Positions 55,170 through 64,000 of a stretch of DNA of 64,000 bases are shown in pieces. Both the position numbers and the translations under genes were made by a program. The stretch comes from Argyresthia goedartella (lineage: Eukaryota; Arthropoda; Insecta; Lepidoptera; Argyresthiidae): the NCBI GenBank assembly GCA_949825045.1, contig OX463815.1, positions 16,919,231-16,983,230 of the forward strand, in the 5' to 3' direction. Every line of letters begins with the position of its first letter. Position 1 is the first letter of the stretch. Under the pieces are notes generated by a model. The model was not told where the DNA came from. It did not search any database and was given only the letters and a program-made list of their open reading frames with translations.

Positions 55170-55350
55170 ATGCTCAAGACAGTGTTTCGAGTCGGACAGT
55201 GCTCGGGTAATATCGTGCGCGACAATTCAAGCGCCAGTGAAAGTTTGGTGAATCGCAAAATCGTCAAAAGTTACTTGAGCTTCAACGAGATTCCGGGGCC
55301 TAGGAGCTACCCCCTTGTGGGGACACTGCATACATATCTACCGTTTATAG
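55170..55350 (+). CDS. Mitochondrial cytochrome P450, first exon (CYP302A1/disembodied-like)
   Basis: First coding exon, 60 codons plus one base, donor ATAG|GTAGGT. It begins with a basic, Ser-rich N-terminus as expected for mitochondrial import and ends in FNEIPGPRSYPLVGTLHTYL, then PFIG. The proline-rich IPGPRS hinge followed by GTLxxYLPFIG is characteristic of P450s and is closest in my memory to insect CYP302A1 (ecdysteroid 22-hydroxylase, disembodied). No haem-binding or later P450 exon was found downstream to 64000. Either the intron exceeds 8.6 kb or the gene is truncated. The assignment to CYP302A1 is tentative. Confidence 0.6.
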
Positions 55351-56124
55351 GTAGGTACCTACGTATTGGTTACAGGCATTCATGCACTTACATACTAATG
55401 TAGGTAACGTAGACCGTGGCATAGAAGGTACCTATTGAATTAACCAGTCATCAACAATGAGTGTCAAGTTCTAATAACATAGCCGCGACCTGCAACCTAA
55501 TATTTTTTTTTTTCCAACCTGTTGACCCATAAACCGGTAGGTATGTACTGGTTTTAAAACATTTGTAACTATCACAAGTAATTATGTTGTTAAATACTTA
55601 TGTATTATATGTATTTAGGCAACAAATATAATGACCACCAAAATATTCTTTTCCTACTCGAAATGGGTAAATGCTACCCAAAACGGGTAAATGATCACCA
55701 AAGTTGCAGAAAACATTAGTTCAAAATACTGCGGTAGCTTAGGTGAAGGGTAAAGGGGGTGAGCGAAGTGAAGCCCTTTTATCCTTCGTGTTAGGTTGAA
55801 CATGTAAGAACAACAAAAAATACTTAAAACATAAAAAAAAAGTTTGGTGATCATATATCCAAACACAATTTGGTGGTCGTTTACTAATTCTGGCGGTCGT
55901 TTCGAATTTATTGGTAGCAAAATAGGTGCGTTTTTGGTGATCGTTGAAACATAAGCCTTATATTTAAAACATAAATATCATAGTTATTTGCGTTTATTGA
56001 ATATCAGTCAACTAATACCCTGTAACGTATTAACATTTAATTAGCTGACCATATTTTAATATTTTAGGGAATCGTAGTATCATTATGAACAACTTACCCC
56101 AGGAGAAATATATTTATACATATA
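55351..56124 (+). other. P450 intron, start
   Basis: Contains the dispersed repeat at about 55730-55830 (GCTTAGGTGAAGGGTAAAGG). Otherwise AT-rich with nothing recognised. Confidence 0.45.
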
Positions 56125-57438
56125 CATAGTCAGGTCATAAGTTCTGTCACATGTGCAATATGAAATAATTTAGACATATTTATTATTTATGTACCTAAAC
56201 ATTTATATAGCAAAATGAACTTAATAAAACATAGATTCTTATGGTAATAAAGTTTATTCAAAATGACTCCCGCGATTTTGAATACAGGCCTTTTTTCTGC
56301 GCGGCCAGTCGTCTATCGCAGCACGAACGAGGTCCATGTCAATATCGGCGGCTGCCTTAATCAAGGATGCCTTGAGTGACTCCAAATCAGGATGAGGCTT
56401 TGAGCAGGCCTTTTCCTCTAAGTGTTGCCATATCTTGTAATCTAACGGACTCAAATCTGGACTGGAGGAGGGCCAGTCTTCGTGCCGGATGAAGTCGATT
56501 TCACGCGCCGCCAGCCAGTCTTGTGTGCTTTTCGCTCTATGAGCTGGCGCAGAATCTTGTTGGAATACCCAGTGCCTGTTATTAAACATGGTATGAGAAA
56601 CAGGTTCCACAAGGTTCTTGAGGACTGTATTTTGATACACAACTGCATTCGTTTTTACGCCTTTCTCACAAAAATGTACCTCAGTTAAGCCCCAATAAGA
56701 GACTCCCAACCAAACCATGAGCGAGGATGGAAAATGACCTCGTTGGACACGCGGAATACAGTTGCTCGCTTCTTCACTGCTGTGTGCGTACACCTCATCA
56801 TTTTTTTTTGTTGTAGCTCTCTTCCACGGTGAAAATTTTTTCATCCGAAAAAAGAATTTCCCGATGCTTTTTTCCCCCGTACCGCTTCAACAAAGCGCGG
56901 CATCTCTTCAGTCTCAGGTCAATTAAACGAGCGTCCAAACGATATCCTGATTTTCTTCGATATGCCCTAAGCCCTAAGTCTTCATTTAACACCCTTTTCA
57001 CCGTGGTCCTGCTTAACCCCATCTGAAGGGCCAACAGTTTCTGCTTACGTATGGGATTTCTTTGAATTCGCGCCTTCACAGCTTTTATCACTGCTGGAGT
57101 CCTAACAGAGCGAGGGCGACCGCTTCTTGACCTGTCATCTACACTAGAGTCTTCATTGTATCGTTTTATGGTACGATAAACGAATCTTTTGGTTATATTC
57201 AAATTTTTCAGTAAGTCGAAAATCTGAATTGGCGCGTAACCGCAACGATGCAACGCAATAGCTGCGACAAGGTCTTCTTTAAGTGTCCACTCCATATTTA
57301 AAAATGAGGAAAATTCTAAAAAGTACACATTTTTATTTTCATGAAAAATTCGAAATTCGAATTCAATAAACTTTTTTGTGGCCAGCGTTCTAAATTCAAA
57401 AGTTTTTATTGTGTGACAGAACTTATGACCTGACTGTG
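56125..57438 (-). mobile_element. maT-type mariner transposon (DD37D)
   Basis: 1314 bp with 27-bp inverted ends at 56125-56151 and 57412-57438 that differ at one position (CATAGTCAGG versus CACAGTCAGG, then TCATAAGTTCTGTCACA), flanked by TA duplications at 56123-56124 and 57439-57440. One transposase on the minus strand, broken by a single frameshift. Confidence 0.9.
56254..57289 (-). pseudogene. maT transposase, frameshift in an A run
   Basis: Transposase of the surrounding element. The likely start is MEWTLKEDLVAAI at about 57294. Helix-turn-helix DNA-binding N-terminus (GYAPIQIFDLLKNL, SRSGRPRSVRTP, ALQMGLSRTTVKRVLNEDLG), first catalytic Asp in LFSDEKIFTVEES, second in VFQQDSAPAHRAK and third in SPDLSPLDYKIW with 37 residues between the last two, giving DD37D as in the maT family described from Bombyx. 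A run of nine A near 56810 shifts the frame by +1 between the first and second halves. Otherwise the coding region looks intact. Confidence 0.85.
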
Positions 57439-58117
57439 TATAGACCATATGTTTCTTGAGGAAAGTTTGTTCATAATGATGGGTACTATCTATCATTGCC
57501 CAAAATATGGTCAGCTAATTAAATGTCACCCTGTTTATTCTTCAAAATTTAAGAACGAGTCCTTTAGTTCTACAAAAACAGAAACGTAAAAATAATTACA
57601 TCAGGTAACTAATAAAAATAGACTTACTAAAATAATACATTCGAAAAACTACTGCAATATAACTATTCTTTAAGATTAAATCATAGATGGCTACTATTTT
57701 GCACATTTTAGTGAAAACGCGATTAACAATATTTACAAAAAAAGTGAAATTTATTAAAAAAGAGACTTCTCCAAAGAAAATTCGATGGTTTGTCGTATGG
57801 TTTTTGAATGCACCGAGGGAAACGATGCTTTCGAAAAGCTACTGTATATAACAATATTATTTTTGAATTGTGCTTCCCGTGGTACAGAATTGGACTATTC
57901 GCTAGAAACAAACTACCCTAGCAAAAAGCGTGAATTTCTACGGAAATATCGTAAATATACCTACCAACAGAAACAAATAAATAAGAATACATAATATTTG
58001 CGACACGATATAGGAAAATTCTTACATTAACTCAAACATCTCAAAACTTACATTAATTAATGAATGCTCAAAACAAAGGAAAAGCCACTTTGAAAATAAA
58101 ACGGAAAACATATTATA
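57439..58117. other. P450 intron, nothing recognised
   Basis: AT-rich; the ORF at 57785-57994 has no recognisable similarity. Confidence 0.4.
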
Positions 58118-58390
58118 TCGACCCGAATGGCCGAGGCGGCAGTGACCCTGCCTACGAAAGCCAAGGGGCCCGGGTTCGAGTCCCGGTAGGGGCAAATATT
58201 GTTTGATGAGAACGGATGTTTGTACCTTAGTCATGGTTGTATATCTATCTAAGTATGATATTTATTTATATAAGTATTTGTATCGTTGTCTAGTAGCCAA
58301 GATACAGGGAATCCTAGTTTGGGGCTAGATCAATGTGTGTAAATAGTGTCCAAGGTATTATTATAAAATATATTAATAAAGTATTAAATG
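58118..58390 (+). repeat. tRNA-derived SINE
   Basis: Pol III A box-like TGGCCGAGGCGG (58128-58139) and B box GGGTTCGAGTCCC (58172-58184), followed by a body with AAGTATTTGTATCGTTGTCT and GTTTGGGGCTAGATCAATGTG-like sequence, and an AT-rich tail ending AATAAAGTATTAAA. This structure and body are typical of a lepidopteran SINE. Acceptor ends do not pair, so it is not a functional tRNA gene. Confidence 0.8.
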
Positions 58391-58734
58391 AGCCTCACGA
58401 AATAGCAAACATTTAAAATGACTTTCATATAGATCAGGAAGTAATAATATTCCTAAATTTAAACCCAATCAATCAAGTCATAAAATCATATTTATGTCGC
58501 AAACAGATAACACAGAAATTTATCATCTTATATAACACTAGTGTAGATAGGTGTCCATTAATTACGTGAGGTGTTTAGGCGACAATTCTCACCTTCATAA
58601 AATCATCATCAAATGTCAGGCAAGTTGAGACCAGTTTAGTATTAGACATTCGGTAATACGTTAGGATTAGTAAATTATATGAAGTTTCTTGGATAAACCA
58701 TTGTTTTATTTATTAATTAATTGCATTGGGGACC

Positions 58735-59690
58735 CAAAATAAACAAATTAGCTGGTAAATTGAGTTCTGCAGCTTATGCTCTGTTAGGAACATTAGACAA
58801 AACACGGATATGGCTACATCTAGGCTAGTATATTTTAGTAACTTTCATATTGTAGTCCTTTGGTGCGCTGTTGGGTGATCTGTGGCTGTTGGCCTACAAC
58901 GGTATACATAGAAAGGCAAGAAATTCTGGGTCACTGTCAAACCACGAAAGTAAAATTGTAATCATGAAACTTCTAAAAACCCTTTCGTATGAGGACACGG
59001 AACAACTTCTTAAACCCCTTTATTAATTAGAAAAAAATTTTTTTTTATTAATTGACTTTTATTATAATAAAATAAATATAATTCTTATAACATGCTTAAA
59101 TTAAAAATCAAAATTGTAAATACTGTACTTATCTATAATTTTCACCAAGTGATGGCAAAATATACTAGAAATCGTTAAATGGTCACTCACGATACAGGCT
59201 TGCCTAGTGTGAGGACCGAAAGTAATACCAAGTGTAAATACCGTCAAAATAGCCAATATATTGGTGTATTATTTTAGAAATAACATACTTATTTGTAATG
59301 TTAAACTGTACATACAACTGTGTGCTATTTTTAAATAAATAATTTTCATTTCATTTTCATCTTGTCGCGAGGGAAAGCAGCGGATATTCAAACTATTTTT
59401 ATTTTACAGAAAAGAGCTATTTGAGCAATTTTATAAATTAAAAATGCACATAATCCTTAATAGAGCTTTTAAAAAAAATTACATACTGCAGCTAATCAAT
59501 TTATTTTCGAAGATCCGCAAGAACCTTACAACATTTTCGAAACTTAGCGATAGATGTTATGTTTACCTAAGAAATTATCACAGACTAGTAGCCCCCGGTT
59601 TAGACTCGCGAAGATTAGCGATTCTTTCAAGGGTCAGTGCAAGCTATACTCTGGAGATTTTGTAATTGCCATCAGAGCAAACTAATAAGC
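58735..59690 (+). mobile_element. Jockey-type LINE debris
   Basis: 58740-58860 reads KLAGKLSSAAYALLGTL and 59360-59440 reads [17 protein letters not shown], both parts of the Jockey RT thumb also seen at 15800-15960. They are separated by ~290 bp of other AT-rich sequence with a CATTTCATTTTCATC tail. Many stops; a fossil. Confidence 0.5.
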
Positions 59691-59724
59691 ATGTTAAAGC
59701 GACTTTGTCGACAAAGGGATATTA

Positions 59725-59830
59725 AAATGTTCAAGATTACTTAAATGACGGGAGTGTATGGGGTTAATCTTACTCAACATAGACCTTGCTGTTAATAATT
59801 TTGTAAGTAATTATTTTTTCCTGCTTATCA
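59725..59830. repeat. Dispersed repeat shared with 21680-21795
   Basis: AATGTTCAAGATTACTTAAA through GACCTTGCTGTTAATAATTT, about 90% identical to the copy in the membrane-protein intron. Confidence 0.65.
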
Positions 59831-59877
59831 ATTATCATAATTAAAATTATAATTTTCGTATTAGTTACACAAAAGTT

Positions 59878-59922
59878 CTCTTTTAAAAATTGGTTGTGCT
59901 TAACAACCAATTTTTAAAAGAG
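59878..59922. repeat. Perfect 20-bp hairpin
   Basis: CTCTTTTAAAAATTGGTTGT pairs exactly with 59903-59922, loop GCTTA. A second short hairpin, GTGGGAG / CTCCCAC, follows at about 59938-59969. Confidence 0.65.
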
Positions 59923-60430
59923 ATCTAAAAATAAGTCTGTGGGAGTTTCTTCGCTCTTCATCTCCCACAGTGGTCCAATGTAAAGAGGCAAAAATGACGT
60001 TTGATAAGTATATATGTAAATATATACAGTGATAAAGAAATTTGTCTCTGACTGACTTTGACATCAAGAAGGCCTCACGTCATTAATGGACGCCCAGACA
60101 TGACGGCATCAGTACTGAAATACTAAAAACTTGTTCCCATGTATGTACTATCGGCTTTGAATCTTTTGTACTAGTTGACATCCGCCATATTTTTTTTTCA
60201 AAATGGTGGCCACGCATAAAATCTTCAGAAATAGATTGATCACATCAATACAAACATAAAGTTTAGATGGGCAAAATCTCGTAAAGCGTCACTTTTCCGA
60301 GTTATTAGCTGTCAAAAATGTACAAGTGGCACCACATGGTTTTTTTGTTATAAAAGTTTTGATGTTTGTAGATAAATAAAGCATACTTCCAGAATCAAAC
60401 TAATTTAATATTAGTTTTTGGACGCTTCTT

Positions 60431-60595
60431 CACCCAATATTATTCCAACGGGAATATTATTGGGTGGTTAGTCGTGCAGAAAACGTTTGTAATATGTATA
60501 CAATATATATATATATATATATATGTAATGTAATATATATGATGAGATGTATTATGTAATGATATAATATATATTACAAACGTTTTCTGCACGAC
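60431..60595. repeat. Inverted repeats around an (AT)n microsatellite
   Basis: A near-perfect hairpin at 60431-60466 (CACCCAATATTATTCC arm) is followed by a 24-bp inverted repeat GTCGTGCAGAAAACGTTTGT (60471-) and its complement ending at 60595, enclosing an (AT)n run at about 60506-60524. Confidence 0.65.
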
Positions 60596-63520
60596 TGAAG
60601 GCTTTACTATTGATTTTGTATTACCACAAGATTTATGATAGTGGGGCGCGGTATTTTAGTTTAGACAAGGTACTATAATGTAGATTTTTAAAGTTGTTCT
60701 TATTCAACTAGAGGTAAATACCGATAAAATACACAGATCCAGTGGTTACTTGCGTTTATACAAAGTGGAGGGTCGCGTCATTTTAAAATATACGAGTATT
60801 GCGCTCATGCCATGTGCATCACATGCTACATGGCCTGGGCCCGCCGTCAAGATGTTGTTCCCCAGCTGGGGTTTAGATGCTCTATTTAAGAGTGATGATG
60901 AAGAATTCATCATCACTCATAAATAGACACATTAGCGAGGGACGTCACCCAAGGCATCGTCCCTCACCAACATGTCATCCACAATAAGTGTAGATATAAC
61001 AAAAAAGGACTGTTCACTTTCATCCTAAAAATTTAAGATCGGTTGGTTTTCAATGTTTTAATTAGCGAGTTCTGGAGATGAAACGAGATATAGTAAATTG
61101 CAGAATGGCAAAAAAAAAATATGTTAAAAATAGAGACGCCACTTTGTTTGTGAAAGCAGATTTGACATGACAACATTAGAGCAATATGTTTGAAGTTTTT
61201 TTAGTTCCTGCTGTCACGACGTCATACTCTTTTTTGCTAAGCTATACATTGATATAAGTACCATCAGTTTTTAAATGTAATTTTCAGTGTATGATCATTG
61301 ACCAGTGTTTATGTGACGACCCAAATGTCTCCAAACCACCTGAAGGTTGACTGGATGATGACTTACTACTCGACCAATACAACTACATGCATGACAGGTT
61401 TGTGGTTTTGACGCTCGCACCCCGCCTCTAACCCCGCGCTTTCCCTAGTGACGTGCAGTGGTGTCTCTAAGATATAACAACGATATCTCTGGGATATAAT
61501 TGACATCAAATGTATCATATTTTACATACTCCCGAGTTACCCAAGTCAGACAGCTAAAATTTTATTTTTACTTTTATTTCTGTTTTAGAAATATGCAATC
61601 TATGAAAATTTTATTTTTCTACTGTTTGTTTGTGTACCCGCCAGACGTTATATGAACGCCGGACAGACGGACGCATAGACAACGGGTTCTTTTTAATAGG
61701 GTCCCAATTTTAGGTACGCTTCGGGAAACCCTCTGTTGGTTCCAAGTACACCACATTAAAGGAAGTTTAGACTGTGTCGCTTAAAAAAAAACATCTGTTT
61801 AAGCTGATGATTAATTAAAGATGTTTGACTTTGGAAATTATGTATTGCGTACTTTTACAATCGAATTTATTGATAGATATAGGGGACGCGTCTTCTTTGC
61901 GTCGCGCTATGTTCGGTTCTACCGGGGCGGCGGCGGCGGCGAGCGGCGGCGAGCGGCGGCGAGCGGCGGCGAGCGGCGGGCCGCGACCCTCCCCGCGCCC
62001 CGGCCCCCGCACCTCTCATCTGGTCTGGTAGTGGCCTGCATTCGTCGTCGGCGTGAACAACATCTAAATCGAACCCTTTTTGATGAGCAACCATTCGTAT
62101 CTGTATCCAATGGTTATTATTAAGTTATTATGTATGATTAAATATTTGAAATTAAATAGTAGAATTTAGCAGATCCGGTGGCCGTCTGTAGTTTTTTTAT
62201 CATCAGTTTCTTTTTGCGTAACCAAGAGCTTCCCGAGAGCAAATGCACGAGTTAGTATAAAAAATACCCAAATCGCTATAGATGTGTCTTTATCATTTGA
62301 AGAGTTCCCTAGAGTTGTCCATCGATGATAAGCTCTCCTGGCATGTCACCGTCACCTCCACCTCAACATAAGCATTATGACAAGCATCATCATATAGTAC
62401 TTATATATAGCAACCGTCATAAAGTAATCACATTGAAATCTCTGGGATACCTAGTATTGAGCTGTTTCAATGATCATCTGTGGTCTTCATCATCAGTTCT
62501 AATTCACAAAATGATGCTTTCCTAGAGTGAATGCACGAGTTATTATGAAAACACGAAAATTGGTATAGGTTTGCCTTTAGTATTTGAAAAGTTCCTTCGA
62601 GTTTTCGAGCATTCCTTCATCAGATCTTGACCTGATGCCAAGAAGACCAATAGAAAGATAAACATTTCAAAGGAAAAATTATAATTTACAAATCGGTCCA
62701 TCCGCCTTGGAAAAATCTAGGCACATTCATACAAATACTAAATAAAATATTCCTTTTTGTCTGTTAAAAATACGAATTTCTTTGACTTACAGATTCGCAA
62801 TATCTCATTAATGATGATTAACAGGAAAAGGTGTTTTTTTTTTGTATATAATGCTATGATTAACAACTTTTGTTTAACTGTTTTTTATTTAACGTACCGT
62901 TTACCACAAAAATGCAAAAAATCGATGTTTTCACATTTGATTTTGGATATATTTTTTACCAGTAGTGGGCTTGGTGAAGACTGTTTGATATGTGTTTTTT
63001 CAGCTCAATGCGAACTCGTGCAACCTCCAATTACTATTTCGACTGGAATATTGTATAATATTGTATTGTATATTGTATAATATTGTGGTGTGTTATATAA
63101 ATAATAAAAAATTGTCGGACGCAAAATCAGTTATCTCTGTTTTGTTGTGGACCATCTGATTTCCATACATTTTTGATACGGCCGCAAACTGACCCCCTCC
63201 TACTGAAAACCAGTTAGATTGCGACCACATGGACATTTTTCACAGGATTATAGTACATTACGCTACAAGGGAAGTAAGTGAGCTATTACGGAACGAGATG
63301 CAATTTGGTGCCCGTGCGAGCTTCGCTCGCAAAGGGCTCTAAGGATCGAGTGCACTCGCTCGGGCGGATATAGTTCGAGGGTGCAATAGCTACTTACAAC
63401 CCGAGAGAAGTATACTATTTTACACCTTTCTTGCGAGGAAAATAAAACACAACAAATAAAATAAAACAATGTAATTTAAATTCATATCAAAAAACTAATG
63501 AGGTACCTACATATTAATTT
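60596..63520. other. P450 intron or intergenic with simple repeats
   Basis: A palindrome lies at 60890-60918 (GAGTGATGATGA arms). A decayed SINE-like tail is at 61640-61740 (GGACAGACGGACGC, AATAGGGTCCC). A GC-rich 10-bp minisatellite is at 61931-61980. No gene recognised. Confidence 0.45.
61931..61980. repeat. 10-bp GC-rich minisatellite, 5 units
   Basis: Unit GAGCGGCGGC repeated five times, in an otherwise AT-rich region. The overlapping ORFs in several frames (Arg/Ala/Gly-rich) are by-products of this repeat. Confidence 0.85.
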
Positions 63521-63526
63521 TAATGT

Positions 63527-63650
63527 GATTTTAATAAAAAGTTGTGTGTGTAATTTCTGAATTAGTATTGGGAAAGTATGTAAATTTTGATAAAGTTACA
63601 TACTTTCCCAATATCTAATCAGAAATTACACACAACTACTTATTAAAATT
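63527..63650. mobile_element. Foldback / MITE-like inverted repeat
   Basis: About 55-bp arms (63527-63583 and 63596-63650). The innermost 17 bp, ATTGGGAAAGTATGTAA, pair exactly; the outer part (GTTGTGTGTGTAATTTCTGA) pairs with small indels. Loop of about 12 nt. No coding capacity. Adjacent to a tyrosine recombinase fragment. Confidence 0.7.
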
Positions 63651-63684
63651 ATTGTTTATTGTTATTAAAATTATTAAACAACTA

Positions 63685-63999
63685 TTAACAATTATTAAAA
63701 TGCAGTTTTAATGGTTGGCCAGGTATGTTTACTGCCTGAATTAAATTTTGGGACATTGATACACTGTCTTCAACCAATCTAGACGGCCCTGGTTGCGGTT
63801 CTTCGGTATAACCACTACGAGTATGTGTGCGTTTTTGCTCTAGTTGCGGGTCAATGTTCTTTATAGAATTGGTGATTTGGTTACATATTTTAGTCTTGTT
63901 CTCAACAGACTCTTCGATGTAGCTCTCTGCGACTGTGTTAGACTTCCATCCGCCTAGTCTTTTGATGGCAGTAATATTCGCACCAGTATCCGCTAAAAT
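63685..63999 (-). CDS. Crypton-like tyrosine recombinase, C-terminus (partial)
   Basis: 104 codons to a TAA at 63685-63687; the 5' part lies beyond the window end. It starts ILADTGANITAIKRLGGWKS, then NTVAESYIEES. The LGGWKSxxVAExYI pattern is the end of a tyrosine-recombinase catalytic domain, with the nucleophile Tyr in ESYIEES. I recall this pattern from Crypton-type and related transposons in insects and cnidarians. A Ser/Pro-rich tail follows. No stop or frameshift is seen in the visible part. It could be a transposon-borne recombinase or a domesticated copy; the catalytic Arg and His are outside the window. Confidence 0.65.
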   Translation of the reverse strand: MLADTGANITAIKRLGGWKSNTVAESYIEESVENKTKICNQITNSIKNIDPQLEQKRTHTRSGYTEEPQPGPSRLVEDSVSMSQNLIQAVNIPGQPLKLHFNNC

Positions 64000-64000
64000 A

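Noticed and set aside
58118..58190. Possible tRNA gene (A and B box, GGGTTCGAGTCCC)
   Set aside because: The ends do not form an acceptor stem and the sequence continues into a typical lepidopteran SINE body; called a SINE.
61821..62123. Arg/Gly/Ala-rich ORFs on both strands
   Set aside because: Produced by the GAGCGGCGGC minisatellite, which has no stops in several frames.

Overview
This window is nuclear DNA of a moth or butterfly (Lepidoptera). The evidence is spliced insect genes with GT-AG introns on an AT-rich background, a dense load of transposons and SINEs, and three copies of a SINE-like repeat I recognise as common in lepidopteran genomes (CGGACGGACGG core, ends near GGGTACGGAACCCTAA). 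I see no bacterial, plasmid or organelle features.

Host genes, left to right: (1) a FERM-domain Band 4.1 family protein, the probable yurt/EPB41L5 orthologue (minus, 8847-10862, with a 5'UTR intron). (2) Translation initiation factor eIF3g (plus, five coding exons from 12336 to 19967, 278 aa); its promoter region is shared head-to-head with yurt. (3) A two-exon gene for an unrecognised 194-aa membrane protein (minus, 21254-22152). (4) OSGEPL1/Qri7, the mitochondrial tRNA t6A synthesis protein (minus, single coding exon, 41634-42971). (5) The first coding exon of a mitochondrial cytochrome P450 that resembles disembodied/CYP302A1 (plus, 55170-55350); its remaining exons are not visible in the window. 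These look like unrelated housekeeping and developmental genes, not a pathway cluster.

Most of the rest is mobile DNA. 0-4.2 kb: a FLYWCH/MULE pseudogene, a DDE transposase relic and a complete-ended mariner (DD34D) with one in-frame stop. 13.7-18.1 kb: a nest of LINE insertions in the large eIF3g intron. 24.5-26.6 kb: a GC-rich Jockey-like LINE. 26.8-30.4 kb: a DNA transposon with ~330-bp inverted ends and degenerate ORFs of a family I cannot name. 31.5-40.7 kb: two copies of a LINE-containing repeat, one split by a hAT-type element and the other by a young BEL/Pao retrotransposon whose integrase is itself split by a TTAA-type (piggyBac-like) MITE. 45.0-45.7 kb: a hAT-type MITE, followed by tandem repeats. 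48.2-54.3 kb: a second BEL/Pao element inserted into a SINE-like copy; it keeps gag, protease and integrase but lacks reverse transcriptase and RNase H. 56.1-57.4 kb: a maT-type (DD37D) mariner with one frameshift in an A run. 58-60 kb: a tRNA-derived SINE and Jockey debris. 63.5-64 kb: a foldback element beside the C-terminus of a Crypton-like tyrosine recombinase that runs off the window end.

I did not find a clearly new biological system. The strongest leads are the RT-less but otherwise coding-intact BEL/Pao element, the long-TIR transposon, and several insertions whose boundaries and target duplications can be read to the base. Translations rest on reading by eye; no database search was run.
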